A stretch of DNA of 64,000 nt from Pachyseris speciosa (GCA_016490735.1 JAEMWC010000567.1:277501-341500), one strand, 5' to 3'; shown: positions 1 through 12,055, numbered from the stretch's first letter. Made by a program: numbers and translations. The notes: generated by a model not told the origin, from the sequence alone.

Positions 1-582
1 AGAATGCCCAGTGGCCAGGAACTCTGACATACCACAATCATCACAAACTCCATATATGCTGCTACTGAAGCCAAAGCGGTGGATATTTTGTTCTCTAAGT
101 TCGAAACGGTCTACAAAAAAAAAGTTAATCAGTGATAATTCTGACTAAATAGCAGAGAAAAAGCACAGACAAAATAGAACACAGATCAAGTGAACTGATA
201 ATGTTATTATAACAATGATCTCACCGGACGCGCATGTCGAATTTGAATGAATCCTCTTCGCAAATTCTTTTAGGCTATCCAGAGAAATTAGTCGATATCC
301 TTCTGGTATTTCACCTTTGGTATCGTAAACACTTTCATCAGAAGATGTTTCTTAGCATTCAGGCACAATTTTTCGCGATGAAGCCGAAGCAGCGGGTGGT
401 GGAATTTGTTCGCTGACAACATCATCTTCTCCGACGAAAGTGATTTCTCCTCCGGCATTTCTGGTCAAATCCACGGGCAATTTCTTCTGCTTTTGGATTC
501 CCTTGAATCTAGATTTCTTTTTTTGAACATTTTTCTTTAGAACGGACTGTTTACGTCCGTTTTTTTTTTCTCCTTTTGGCAT
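1..582 (-). pseudogene. 5' part of a broken transposon-type gene (MPKG-start, possibly MULE-associated)
   Basis: A lysine-rich ORF starts with ATG at 582 (MPKGEKKNGRKQS) and runs to an in-frame TAA at 352-354. The same frame then continues in coding style (EIPEGYRLISLDSLKEFAKR) to a GTGAG splice donor after base 225. A T-rich tract ending in TAG (+111-112) gives the acceptor, and exon 2 from 110 downward reads through a CxxC pair and leaves the window. I recall cnidarian proteins with the same MPKG basic start followed by a 'GYRL' block; they sit next to Mutator-like transposase domains, but that is memory and was not searched. The stop at 352 makes this copy a likely pseudogene. The rest of the gene lies left of base 1, so the catalytic part cannot be seen. 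Confidence 0.4.
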
Positions 583-1086
583 GGCCTTGAGCGACAGATT
601 CCTTACTCGAAACTCGGCACTATGCAGCCAGGCCTTCGGTGTTTGAAAAGATAGGAAATATAGATGACTGGAATGGACTACAACAAAGAGCGAACCACCG
701 GACCTCATATAACCATCAAAAATCAGTTTAAAATGCGTCTGTTTGGATTTGATTACCATGGCAACGGAACATAAACTTTGACCATATCACAGAAGATCAA
801 ACTTTTTTGCATTTTCGCTATAATTTTTGGCAATAAAAGTGCTAAAATCTTATACTTAAATAAATTTTCTGTTCAAAAAATACCAAAACGAAAGATTGAC
901 CGATTTCGCAATTTGTTTCAAAATTTTAACCAGACTCCCCCCTTAAGTCAGATTTATTTACTCTGTGCTCATTCCTTACTAAACAGGGATATAACTGAGA
1001 CTAAATCAACTCAGATGAAACTAAAATCCGAAGCCATGGTGCTCCGTCGGTGGGATAGTGGTACACGAAAATTCGATTTTATCAAC
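583..1086. other. no gene recognised
   Basis: AT-rich sequence upstream of the broken minus-strand gene. It has only short ORFs without recognisable motifs. It ends where the 1.5-kb dispersed repeat begins. Confidence 0.4.
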
Positions 1087-2592
1087 TGATAATGTGAATT
1101 GGCAACCTTAAAGAGATCCTCAGTTAATAACACCAAATTTTAGTGTAAAATCGGAAACATCACACTGTATACGCAAGGTCAAAGTCGTGAGTGGCTTCAG
1201 CTTACCAGATCACATTAATTTGTGAGGTATCCTTGTCACTCCATGCAGCCACATCCCACAAGCTTTACTTTTTCACTGCTTGTTTTACTGATATGTGGGT
1301 ACTTGAGCCTGAGCATTAGATACGCCGTACTGATGAGGCCTAACAAGGCCAAAACAGCTGTCCATGGCTGCTAATGCTTGGGCTCAATCTTTGCTTTGGT
1401 AGATGTAAGGGGTAATGCCGCAACCATGTGGCCTTAGTGCCCTTAGAGTGGCTTCAGCTTACCAGATCACATTAATTTGTGAGGTATCCTTGTCACTCCA
1501 GCCACATCCCACAAGCTTTACGTTTTCTGTACGGCAAGATATCCGGGTAAAAATTATTTCATTATTATTATTATTATTATTTTATTTTATTTTTTATTAT
1601 TGTTATTATTTTCTTTAAACAGGGTTAGGGCCAGGATTTCTCGAGCAGGATCAGGTAGACAATTGCACCGATCGTCAGCGAGGTTTGTTGCTTGTGTAGC
1701 GATTTTTCGCGTTTCTGCTCAATGTATTGATTATGTTTTAGAAGGAACAGAGAAAACCTAGATTATTGTTATTACGCTTGCCTTACTTGCATGGTGTGGG
1801 CAAGCGAGATTCTTGAATAACTCAGCTGCAATAGTGGGATGGATTCAGGATAATGAACTGAGCCTCGGCTTCCTGCCTCAAGTAAACGACGGAGATATTT
1901 TTCTGCAATAAGCAATAAATTGTTTTTATCGGTGATTTTTCGGACTGAAATGGAAAGCTATGCAAATAAAAGACCTCCGAGTTTAGAATCGGCGGAACAT
2001 TCAGTAATTCCGCACTTAATTACAAAATTAATGGAATATTCGAATAGTTAGTTCTATTAGCTTTAATTTGATATAGGGTTTATGGTATATGGGCTGTAAC
2101 CCGGAGCCGCTACAGCCCTTAGATTATTAGAGACACCTTTGAAGGTAAACTGTAACTTTAACTTGAAATGCATTTAGGGAAAATTGTTGGATTCCTCTTT
2201 TATTTTAACGATCATATCAGCTGGAGTTAATTGTATTTTATAAAGCAGGGTTTGATAGTGAATTTGTTGAGAAGTAGGGTTCTAAATGTTCAGTATTTTT
2301 GTATTGTATTAAAAGAAACCGCTTTCTAAGCACTGAACGTTTGCAACTATGCACAAAATCCATTATTTCCGGGAAGCATGTCCCGGGACTTCCCCCATAG
2401 CTGGCTCACGCTTATGCTTTCGTGATGAAGCCGCCTCCCCCCGCCAATCAAACTCTTGCTGCGCGGGTCCTTCCATAGGAGCCATTTTATTAATTGCTTT
2501 CAACAAGAGCCATAGTTTTATTTCCGATTAAAAAATGCCTTAGAATAGGCATTAATTGTTGGTTAAGTCGTTAGAATCTTTTGAACTATTAG
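1087..2592 (+). repeat. 1.5-kb dispersed repeat, copy A, with hammerhead-bearing unit
   Basis: This stretch matches 50663-52098 almost end to end. Both start at TGATAATGTGAATTGGCAAC and end at AGTCGTTAGAATCTTTTGAA, with a few per cent difference and small indels. The segment beginning GAGTGGCTTCAG at 1189 recurs at 1446, so about 100 bp are repeated with a 257-bp period, and a hammerhead-like motif lies in the unit between them. The same unit appears as a free-standing insertion at 24359-24702. No long ORF is present, so it is probably non-autonomous. It also contains an ATT microsatellite at about 1559-1611. Confidence 0.75.
1305..1385 (+). ncRNA. hammerhead ribozyme relic (type I, retrozyme-like), G12 mutated
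   Basis: The core CTGATGA lies at 1330-1336. Stem II is GGCC/GGCC around the loop TAACAA. The next four bases are AAAA (1351-1354) instead of GAAA. Stem III is the palindrome ACAGCTGT, and the cleavage triplet GTC ends at 1362. Long stem I strands at 1305-1320 and 1370-1385 pair with G-U wobbles. Position G12, the general base in the known hammerhead mechanism, is A here, so cleavage should be lost. Such short-stem-III type I hammerheads are known from metazoan retrozymes and the newt satellite. Confidence 0.75.
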
Positions 2593-3648
2593 TGTTTATT
2601 GAGCTTATAGAATTTGCAAATTTCATGAGGGTTACGTATTCTTTTACTCTAGATTGTTGATCCGCGAGTGGCCAAGCAGCCACTAGCGTCTATGCGAAAC
2701 ATAACAGGCCTCGACTTGGAGTGGAAGTCAAGTCACCAAGAACACCTGTTGAGTCTCACTCTCATGTGAAACTGTCCAATCAGTGATGGACAGGTTGATA
2801 TTCCTGCGCATTACAACATTTTCCGAGTGACACAGAACACCAGCATATTTTTGGGCCGCGCTTTCGTCGAAGCCTATCGAGTTTGTCAGATACCTGTTTC
2901 GAAAACCTGCTCTTCTGTGGAATTTATTGTTCAGATTGTTACTAGATCTGGATTGAAAAAGCCTCTTCGCGATTGCAGTCATTTTAAATTAAGCTGGTAA
3001 AGTGTATTCTCCGTTGACTTTCAAAGTACAGTCCTATCGTAGAAACCTCCACAAACCTACTTTTTTGCTTACTGTAACTTGTAACCTACGTGGCAAGCGC
3101 TTTAGCGGTTTTATAGTTGATATTAGGGTTAGTAATAATAGTATTCTTAATCAAATTCTTAATTGTATTTATAATTGTCGATGAATAAGCATGTACTTTG
3201 TATAATAAGGTAACAGTGTTCATGGCTCCTGTTGATAGCAGGTTGCTTTCAAGCAACTGAAAGGATAACCCTGAGCCTCAAATTAAATGAAAGATTCTGT
3301 TCTGTTCTCTTGTACACTAAAAGCTTCTTGGCCGCGCCTCTTGGCCGTTCTGCTAACTTGCGCACGCCATTATACGGAGGGACACATTTCAGGCCCAGAT
3401 TAAGAGATATCGTGAACTGAATTGAAAGAATTTCCCAGCTTTTACTCATTAAGTACCTTAACCAACGGTAACGCCCTATCTTTTGCAGGCCTTAGTGTAA
3501 AGAAACAAACAATGACATTTCCGAACCCGCAAACTCGTTGCACTGCCTCTTTCGCGTTGATAACTCGACAAGTTGCGAATGGTAAGGGAAACGCTACGAT
3601 GATTGGTTCGAGAAATCGAGAGTTCGAGAAATCGAAGGTGGCATCAAA
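2593..3648. other. no gene recognised
   Basis: AT-rich sequence. A minus-strand 84-codon ORF at 2728-2982 starts with ATG but resembles nothing I know. Nothing else is supported. Confidence 0.35.
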
Positions 3649-3831
3649 TACACCTTATTCCAAAATGGCGGCCAATTTATTATTCTTTTGTTTGCATGTA
3701 TATTAGTCCTCTTTGCCTCATTTTCACTTCAAAATTCTTTTGTATTTCGTACATGTTGACGAGGCAAAGAGGGCTAATTAACATGCAAACAAAAGAATAA
3801 TAAATTGGCCGCCATTTTGGAATAAGGTGTA
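3649..3831. repeat. foldback MITE, about 70-bp arms
   Basis: TACACCTTATTCCAAAATGG at the left end is inverted at the right end (AATAAGGTGTA). The arms pair for about 70 bp around a loop of roughly 40 bp. The terminal TA could be a TA target duplication, as in mariner-type MITEs. Confidence 0.85.
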
Positions 3832-4790
3832 TGACGCTAAATTGCAGAGGTATTATATTGTTTCATCAGGGGCAATTATGCGCATTTTCATTGAAATGCA
3901 TCCTTTAAGACAGAGATCTTCATTTACAAACAAAATGTATTGTAGGCTAAATTTGTATTGAATATAGATTGCAGAACACAGGCTATAGTCCTGGTCAGAC
4001 TTTAGACGTTTCAATTAATGTAAACAGTATGCTTAAAAAAGTTCCTAAACTAAAATTACATGTGATTACCTGTTGCTTTTTTTGCAGCCCAGAAACGGTG
4101 GTCTATAATGTTGTGACTTTTCCGGAAGTGTTTAATTACTTATAGGCGCTAACGTAGCTGAAATCGGCACCAAGCAATTTCTAAATTTTCACTGAAAGGT
4201 TCGAGTTATCGAGGGTTAATTTTTCCCACGGGAGAGTTTCGAATAATCAGGTTCGAATAATAAGGGTTTAGAAATCGGGGGTAAAAGTACATTGTTATAG
4301 TCACTGAGCAAATTCAACGGAACCAAAATTGGTTCGAGTTATCGGGAAGTTTGACCAATCGGGATTCCACTTTAGTCAAGGATGGTGAACAACTGAAAGA
4401 TTTTCGGAATAAGGTCAGTAATACACGCCAACTGTTCCGACACTGCAGATGCAGATGGCTCCCGTATATCAGTCTGGTGAATTTGCACTATCAAGTCTCA
4501 AAGCACAGCTGCATCTTTGTCATGTCCAACTTCCTCTGGGCCGAAAGATGTACTTCACTTAGCTAGACGATAGTATAAGCTTTTGAAAGTATAACTGTCC
4601 TTACCTATGAGCTATTGTAGCTCTCATATGTCAGTGGAAATGGCAACCAGCAGAAACGGGGAGATGGTGTTTTTGTCAGCGCCAGCGAATGTGCTATGAG
4701 TAATCCTCGCAATTAAAGTAATTAAGCCTAGGTATAAATCCCGAATAGCGGTTAGCGTCTAGCTGTCAAAACAAAGTTCACAAGCAGAGA
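3832..4790. other. no gene; short GGTTCGAG motifs
   Basis: The motif GGTTCGAG followed by (A/T)(A/T)ATCG recurs near 3605, 4198 and 4331 in the same orientation. This suggests an eroded repeat family, but I could not define its ends. No coding signal is seen. Confidence 0.35.
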
Positions 4791-5060
4791 GGTTAAATTC
4801 GTGAATTGCATTTAATTAAGAGGAAGTTCACGGTTCGTGAATTTCACACACGGACCGTATGGAAGGATTGATGGTCCGGTCCGTGAATTACACCTTATTA
4901 TAGTGACTTGTTTCACTCCCCTCTTCACTGGGAGTAAAACGCTATACAGTTCGTAAAGTTCGTTCGGCCTTTGAGTTTAACACACGGATCGTATAGATGG
5001 AAGTATTGACGATCGGTGAATAGAATATTTCACCCGCGTGTTTAAAGGGGTAGATGGCTT
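4791..5060. repeat. eroded repeat with CACACGGA(C/T)CGTAT units
   Basis: The unit CACACGGACCGTATGGAAGG near 4849 recurs in altered form near 4980. A related sequence (GCGGACCATATGG) flanks the foldback at 7.8-8.0 kb. This looks like one decayed MITE family. Confidence 0.4.
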
Positions 5061-5065
5061 TACGG

Positions 5066-5067
<2 letters not shown>

Positions 5068-5125
<58 letters not shown>

Positions 5126-5134
5126 GTCAATCTT
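5068..5134 (+). repeat. (AATC)n microsatellite
   Basis: About fifteen nearly perfect AATC units, interrupted once by CAGT. Confidence 0.95.
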
Positions 5135-5899
5135 TCTTTATACTCGAATTGAAGATGGCAATAAGATGCTAATATTTCCGAGGATAAATGGCAAAAATAA
5201 ATAAATTAAAATAACATTAATTAATAAAAAATAATTATCAACAATATTGGTACAAAAGATGAAAATAGTAATTGATCAACTAACTAATAATATTAAGATT
5301 AAATTTGATAAGATTAACGACAGAAGGTGCAGAAAATAATGCCAGATAAAAGAACAATAAGTAAAATGAGGCAAAAGATAGGCGTTGTACAATATAATCT
5401 TATAGTATTAACATCAATTAAAGTTTTTTGCCTCTGTAAGACTTGAATTTGATTTCCAACCTTACGTACAATATCTTCAATATGCTTTAAGTCCTTATCT
5501 AACGTAACTCCTAAAAGCTTGACTTCTTCGCGCATCTTTTCATTGAAATCGAGCGTGCCTTATGAGAGTACAAAGCACGCGGATGACGCCATTTGTCTGC
5601 CCGTGCAGTTTCAAAATCATTACAAATCTGGCATTTTTCACAACTCAAAAAATAAACTTCGCGATTAAAATAGTACGGTCATAAAATAGAACTGACGGCA
5701 CGAATTCTAAGTGCTGCTAGTTTTAACTGAACAGTTTTAACTGCCCGTTAAAAAGAAATTTTAAAACAAGACGCAGTGTTGACGCAACATATACGATCAC
5801 TGACGCCATTCCGCGCGCGCAAGCTGAGAATAAAATTTGCTCAGTTTTCTCACAAATATTGAAACGAATTTAGCTACAAATGTGTGAAAAACTATATTA

Positions 5900-6245
5900 T
5901 AAAACAAATAAAAAAGCCTTAACTGTGCTTTATTCTGTTATAAGACACGCAAGGAAGTGACGATAGCACTCAAGAAGTAGTTAAGCAATAGACCACAAGT
6001 TTCTATGGTTTATGATTTACGGATTCTTCTAGTGTTCTTCCAACATCCCAAGTGGTTTATCAGCCTATAAACCATAGAAACTTGTGGTCTATTGCTTTCA
6101 TATAATAATTCAGAAGACACGCGAAATTTCCATGAGTTTACGGGCACAATAAACCATAGCTGATTGACCAATCAGAGCGCGCGCATTGATTTGGTTATTA
6201 TATAAAACTGAAGAAAGCACGGTTAAGGCTTTTTTATTTAATTAG
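5900..6245. repeat. MITE with internal palindrome
   Basis: AAATAAAAAAGCCTTAACTG near 5906 is inverted near 6215-6240 (CGGTTAAGGCTTTTTTATTT), giving terminal inverted repeats of about 40 bp. Inside, GACCACAAGTTTCTATGG (about 5990) and its inverse (about 6070-6094) form a second, smaller foldback. One MITE appears to sit inside another. Confidence 0.75.
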
Positions 6246-6307
6246 ATTCTATAAAGAAGTTAGGTGTATCCCCGCACCTACCCAGCCACATGGCAGAACA
6301 TTTATAC

Positions 6308-6466
6308 TAGTTATGCAACGCTTTCGAGTGGTATACCGTGGAATATCCCACGAGTCACTTGTATTTTCTCGGTATACACACGAGCCTTTAGGCGAGTGTG
6401 TATATCAAGAAAATACAAGTGAGGAGTGGGATATTCCCCGGTATACCACGAGAAAGGGTTTCATAA
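6308..6466. repeat. long near-perfect hairpin (foldback element)
   Basis: Arms of about 65 bp (AGTGGTATACCGTGGAATAT and its inverse CCGGTATACCAC) meet at a small CCTTTAGG centre. The ORF spanning it is a by-product of the palindrome. Confidence 0.85.
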
Positions 6467-6469
6467 CTA

Positions 6470-6796
6470 TTTTATACCATGCCATAGAAAATACAGTGGC
6501 CAGCATAATCAATGCGAGATACGCCCAGACTTGAATGGTTTTGGAATGGCTTCCTAATGTCCTAATTATAATTCATGACCAAATTACAAATAATAAAATA
6601 TTGATGTAAAATAAAGATGCTATAGTCAAACGGTTGCATTTCAAGCAGTAAAAACAATCTCAACGCACGATGGGAAGGTTGGGTGTGATACCGTTGAATT
6701 GCACTGATCGATGGGAAGGTTTGGTGGAATACTGACGAATATACAACGGCTTTCCTGCGTTCTGATTGGCTGTATTTTCTATAGCATAGTATAAAA
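6470..6796. repeat. MITE with 35-bp inverted ends
   Basis: TTTATACCATGCCATAGAAA at the left end pairs with TTTTCTATAGCATAGTATAA at the right end. An internal GATGGGAAGGTT unit is present twice. No coding content. Confidence 0.7.
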
Positions 6797-6910
6797 ACGC
6801 CTATGCAATTGAGAAATATCATTACTGATATTAAAAATGTTTATTTTATTCTGAAGCATCTCAGTGGTCCGGAATTCAAAGTCCTTGAATCTGATTGGCT
6901 GATGGCGCGC

Positions 6911-6963
6911 GCAGCAGCGGTCCGGATTTTCCCTTCCGGACCCCTAGTACGGACCGCTGCTGA
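6911..6963. repeat. short inverted repeat
   Basis: AGCAGCGGTCCG (6913-6924) and CGGACCGCTGCT (6950-6961) are perfect inverted copies with a 25-bp spacer. Confidence 0.7.
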
Positions 6964-7779
6964 ATTTGAAGCAAACTTGGAAGCGAGCTCGAGAACTTTC
7001 ATCAAAGTGAAAGCGCAAAAGTGGCGTAAATGATGTTTTATATTAACCATGAATGGGTTGTTAAGTGGATGAAGGAACAAGCAGTGGAATTGAAATCGTT
7101 GCAATTTCTGAAAAAGGCAAGTTTGGCTTTGTGAACTTCACTGATTTCGTGCTGTCAGTTTTTCCTTTTCTCTTGTATAATCGAGGTCTTTTCACGATTT
7201 AATTAAACAAGAAAGCACACGCTTGTATTTCAATGGTTGTACATTCCGTCAATCGGTTTTGTACAAATTTTGCGCTTGTTGTTCTTTGTTGTAGCGATAA
7301 CCGTAGTTATACGAGCTTTACCATATTTTACTGCGTTTAATGGTTTCTTTGCTTTGCATTTTATACTTTTTCAATTTTTAAATCGGCGTTTTGTTAAGTT
7401 TAATTCAAGAAGGAACGAGTTACTTTTCTCTTATCGTTGAATTTATGCCTTTGTGTTGAGGCGAAGGTTTCACGCTACAGTCACTGTCTTCAGTTGCATG
7501 ATAGTAGCAAACGTTAAAAACTCTGCAAGGTAAACTTACATCTCATACAGTTCAGGTTTTTGACCTTAAAGTGCCTGTTAAAATTTTCCATGAAGATTTC
7601 GAGGATCAATTTTGCCGCGGTAAGGCGAGAAATTTGAAAACTTTTGTTCACTTAGTATTTCGTTTTTCACCGACTAAAACGTCCATGCAAATTCGCGCGT
7701 AATAAACGGAGTTTGCCCGTCCTAGGTTGATTAGTCCGCCTAATAATCAGTTTTTCCATGAAAAAAATAAACACATTAT
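6964..7779. other. no gene recognised
   Basis: No coding motif, splice pattern or long repeat was recognised in this stretch. Confidence 0.35.
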
Positions 7780-7920
7780 TTGCCGCGGCCCTAGGTCTGT
7801 CCGTATTGGGAAAAACTGTGCCCTCGGTCTCGAGTATGGCCCTCGACCTGCGGTCTGGGGCCATACTCGAGACCTCTGGCACATTTTTCCCCAATACGGA
7901 CCTCTCGGCCGGCAAATAAC
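7780..7920. repeat. GC-rich foldback hairpin
   Basis: GTCTCGAGTATGGCC and GGCCATACTCGAGAC, with outer arms GTCCGTATTGGG and CCCAATACGGAC, form arms of about 60 bp around a loop of about 14 bp. The ORFs on both strands here mirror each other because of the palindrome. Confidence 0.85.
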
Positions 7921-9134
7921 ATATATGTATCCTTACAGTTTGGCCGGTGAATCTTACACGCGGACCATATGGAGACATTGAAGGCCTGTGAGATTTCTGT
8001 CATCTCCCCTGATTAACGGGACTTTGAACTGGTCACCTGTTTCTGATGTTGATGGTGATCAAACTTGTTTGATTCGTGTACTGGCTTTCCAACAACTGCC
8101 CACTATATGTATTGCCGCTGGGATCGTTTGCACAAGCCAATGCTAATCATCAGCTAAGCTAACCTTCTACCATGAACCCATCGTTTTAAGCCAGTTTGTG
8201 CCGTAAAGCTCCATACCTTGTAATTGTATATTTTATTGTGTATACCTGTAACCTTGTTTGTGCCTCAGATAGTAAATATCCTTTCAATTGTCTAGCTAAT
8301 GACACAAATTATCATTCCGCACCATGGATAAGTACTAGTGGTCGACTTAAGGAAAGCCAGCCATGTTATATCTGGTACTGGATGAGAGGAGGACCTTATG
8401 CAATCCCAGGATCCTGTACTACAGTGAAGGAAACCCCAAAGGACTTCCAAAAAACCAAGTTTAAGTTTAGTCCAAAGTGATCATTAAATAGAAAATTTAA
8501 CCCCGAAGGTTTCATCTATCCCAAACAGGTCATTTAACGGCACGTTTGTACTGTTCCACTGGTAGTGGACAGCAAATGTTATTGTTTTGCAAGGCAAGTT
8601 TACTCCTTTTTCCAAGCGTAAATGTTCCTTTCGGGAGGCTACTATGCGAAGTACAAGCTTATAAAGTTGGTAAAATGCTGGCGCTTAAAATGTACAGCGA
8701 GTTTTTTCTCGCAATGTTTTGCATTTTTGGAACCCTTATTGCCTTTCGTAATAGTTCACGATGCAATGAACTCTCTCGTAAGCTACCACCCTTTAGGATC
8801 ACAAGACGTTACTGGTTATATTACGAGACACTAAATACAGTGTTTGACCAAGGAAAGATTTGAATGGGATTTAATGGTGATGACTGTCTTACATACGGAG
8901 AAAATCACAATTCAAAGGTGACAGACCACAAACAATTGTTGCTTCTAAAAATATCTGCGTGTAATAACTGTTCATCAGTAGGATACCTAAAATGTGTGCA
9001 ATTCCACAATTGGTTTCGGCTCCATCAAATCCTATACCAATTGCAGAACATTTTAGGAGGAGCCACCCACACTGTGAGCACAGTTATTGACAACACGTAT
9101 TAGCAAGGAAAACAACGTAAAATAATAGGAGTAC
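7921..9134. other. no gene supported
   Basis: An open frame at 8196-8480 has a hydrophobic start (LVIVYFIVYTCNLVCA) like a signal peptide. It lacks an ATG and matches no family I know. Other frames are short. No exon structure could be built. Confidence 0.3.
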
Positions 9135-9257
9135 CTTAAATAACGAACTATGCACACGTAAATATTCGTAAACCAAAAGGTTCAGTAGCTGCGTGGCACA
9201 GTAAACAGTAAAAAGTTTTAAATAGTATTAACGCAGTGCCAAATTAAAAACAAAGTT

Positions 9258-9298
9258 TATAGCAGACGTTTCGGGCCTAGCCCTTCCTCAGTGCTAAG
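9258..9298 (-). ncRNA. hammerhead-ribozyme motif of the Naiad-type element
   Basis: On the minus strand, CTGAGGA (+9285-9291) fits the core CUGANGA, since position 7 is variable. It is followed by an unpaired A, stem II GGGC/GCCC with loop TAG, GAAA (+9269-9272), then CGTC. Stem I pairs TTAGCA with TGCTA. Stem III is minimal (A-U around CG), as I recall for Penelope-element hammerheads. All core bases look intact. Self-cleavage is inferred. Confidence 0.65.
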
Positions 9299-9474
9299 TT
9301 GAGTTTTGAATGGGACACGTAAACCAAACAACGAACTAAGCACACGTAAACTAAATAAGCAAGCGCGCGCACAACTTTAGGAAAATTGCGCGCGCACATT
9401 TGCATAAAAATGTAATGAATGGAAGCAACAAGGATCTCAAATTTGAGCGCCAGGATAATATAAAGGATATAATC

Positions 9475-12055
9475 TCATCTCTGGATTGCTAATCTCATCT
9501 CCTGTAGTGTAGCACCATACTTCTCAACGATAGCACCGTGGCGTTTCAAGAATTTAGTTAACGATTTACGAAGCAGCGTAGATTTGAAGCCTTGGTGAAG
9601 GAGATGTGATGAAAGTCGGTGAAGTCTATCAATAAAATCCAGTTTCGATGTGCAAAGTCTAGCATATCTCACTAATTGAGATATGAAAACACCATAGGCC
9701 GGATTGGCGGGAATGTTGCTGTCCATGTGAGGAAAATTGACAATCCGAAATGAGAAGTCATCCCTCTTATCCTAGACACTGAGATGAAAAGGAGTGTTGT
9801 TATCACCATTCCTAATTCTTGTGTCTAGATAACAAACTTCATTTGATGTCAAGGTAGTGTCCTTTAGTTCCAGTTCCGACGGGTAAATAGCGCTGATGTA
9901 ATTTCCGAAATTCTCATTGTTGACGCTGAATAAATCATCAATGTATCGAAAGGTGTTGCTAAATTGGACGGCTATGGTTTTATCTCGTTTCAATGTTCTA
10001 AGCATGAAATCATACTCAAAGGTGTGAAGGAACAGATCAGCTAGCAAAGGTGCGCTGTTAGTGCCCATTGGTATTCCAATAACTTGTCGAAAAACTGAGT
10101 TTCCAAAGCGAACGTAGATGTTGTCGATAAGAAAGTCGATAGCGAGGCACAGTTCCCTACACGAGAAGTAAGTGTATTTCGTAGACTTCCTATCATTAGC
10201 CCAGAAAGTGTGGAAATTATTGGTTGCTATGAAACTTTTTCCTCTTTTGTGAAAAGCTCTTTCGAGCAGATCATGAAGTTGATGTTTAAGTTTGGCGTGT
10301 GGAAGGCTAGTATATAGAGTGGAAAAGTCCCAAGTACTCATCTCATTGAGCGGAAGTTGTTTTTCCTGCAATGTGCGAATTACGTCCAACGAATTGTTTA
10401 TAATCCACATACAGTTAACACCAGTTCTTTCCAAAATAGTTTTGCAGTACGAAGTACAGTGACTCTTGACTAGTTTAAGGCATTCGGTAATTAATTTGGA
10501 GATCTTAGTAGTGGTGCATGAACTCGAACCTGCAATAAATCTTGCTTTGTATGGTGTCTTGTGAAGTTTTGGTATCCAATATATTTGTGGCAAATTTTTT
10601 TCTTTCTGTTTCAAGGTGATGTGGAATTCGTTTTTTAACATCGTGGTGTGGGTCCATATAATATCATCAACTGTGACATTTTGACTTTCGTATGTAGAAT
10701 TAATAATACTGCCGGAATTAATGCCAAGTTCTTCCATTAGGGTATGTAGGTAGTAACGCTTGCAAACAAAAATGATGTTATTGCCAGCTTTATCCGCAGG
10801 CACTAGTACATACCTATCTTGTAGTTCCGTTAGGTATGCCCTGACATGCCTGTCCTCTAAGGTCTTGTGACAAGAACTATAATTACGACGTTGTAGGTTG
10901 TTAATTCTGTTCTGGATAATCAGTTTTATTGTCTCCGACCATTGTTCTAGTGTTGACACATGACAACCTTCACGTTTACTCCAGCTCTTAGCGTAATCAT
11001 CTACCGCTTTCATCAATATCTTCTTGTTTAGGTTCCAATCGATGGTATTCTGTTCTCTATACTTTGGACCTCTCTCCAGTAGACGCCTAAGTTTTCTATT
11101 CTTAACAATGCGTAGATCTCCAGTAATAACATGGCCGTGAGGCTCATAACGAAAAGTAGAAGACGCGCAGTCACATGATGAAGACGTACCACTATAACCA
11201 TCGATATTAACGTTATGGAGGGTTTGATTGTAATTAAACACGCTCCTAGAAATGGTATTAGTGTACTTATAACTTACAAGTGGTGGTTCCTGTTCCTGAA
11301 AATAGATTGGTACTTTAGAATTAACGAGTTTGTTATGTAAAATGTTAGTGAGGTTAACGCTATCTATCCCTTTATTGTGAAAATATATCTTCATAAAACG
11401 CCGATGAGGTTTAACACTGGAGTTATTATCTGTAGGTACTGGAAAAAATAACCTTTTGCTGCAGACGTCTAAAACAATCCTCCTAAAACGTTGATCCTGA
11501 TTGGCTATGGGAAGCTGCTGACATTCATTGAAAAGGTTATCTAAATTTGTTAACCGGGTGCTATAGAGTGTTGTAAGGAGACGATGGAGGCCACCTTTAC
11601 CGCCGTTGTACAGACTGCGAAGTTGGTCCAATGTGAGCTCGGAAGTATGTCTTGAGTTACGACGTCGTCCATGGCTTCTTTGACGGCGTTTATGACGATT
11701 AAAAAGATTAAAAACATTAATACCGGACGTGAAATTTGAATTTGAAATGTTTCCAACATGTTGTAATCGATCATTAAGTCCGTAAGGATACACAGTGGCG
11801 AGCTCTAACATCCAAAAGCGTTCACGATCTAAGCGTCTAATGGTAACATCCTGCTCAGTCTCGCCAGGTCTCGGCGTGATATGTTCAATGGGTTGTATCC
11901 TGATATCAGCTATTGAATGTCCGGGTAAGTTGAAATGTCTTGCGATGAATGTGTTTACATGCTTCTTTATAGATGAGCGATGACCAGAAAGTCGCTCACT
12001 GACCTTCCTTTTCGTTTCTCCAACGTACTGGTGGTCGCATTTGGCGCAGCTTAAC
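9475..12055 (-). pseudogene. GIY-YIG endonuclease / reverse transcriptase of Naiad-type element
   Basis: One minus-strand frame runs from about 12055 to 9475, broken only by a TAG at 9772-9774. It opens with a CAKC pair and [17 protein letters not shown], a GIY-YIG-type nuclease core with the catalytic-type arginine in SERLSGH. The 679-residue frame that follows carries RT blocks: [13 protein letters not shown] and IAGSSSCTT in the fingers, [12 protein letters not shown] (motif A), [17 protein letters not shown] (motif B) and FRYIDDLF (motif C). After the TAG the same frame continues with the thumb (MDSNIPANPAYG to EKYGATLQEM). The catalytic aspartates are all present. An intact relative would nick DNA and prime reverse transcription at the target. 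The 5' truncation and the stop make this copy non-functional. Confidence 0.85.

Larger units (their letters stand above)
9135..12055 (-). mobile_element. Penelope-like retroelement with N-terminal GIY-YIG (Naiad type), 5'-truncated
   Basis: On the minus strand the order is GIY-YIG endonuclease, reverse transcriptase, then a non-coding 3' region with a hammerhead motif. Canonical Penelope elements carry GIY-YIG at the C-terminus; the permuted order is known for the Naiad/Chlamys clade. The 5' end stops just inside the GIY-YIG domain near 12055, after an upstream TAG. In the 3' region a 30-bp unit (AACGAACTAAGCACACGTAA, about 9332) recurs imperfectly near 9142, as may be expected of terminal repeats. 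The copy seems fairly young, since the long frame has only one stop. Confidence 0.8.

Noticed and set aside
2728..2982. 84-codon minus-strand ORF
   Set aside because: It starts with ATG in a reasonable context but has no motif and no supporting splice or repeat evidence.
5068..5134. CRISPR-like array at the AATC repeats and other tandem arrays
   Set aside because: They are simple microsatellites with no unique spacers, in an animal genome.
7667..8003. Overlapping ORFs on both strands around 7.8 kb
   Set aside because: They mirror each other because the DNA is a foldback palindrome.
8196..8480. 94-codon ORF with a hydrophobic, signal-like start
   Set aside because: It has no ATG start, no recognised domain and no exon partners.
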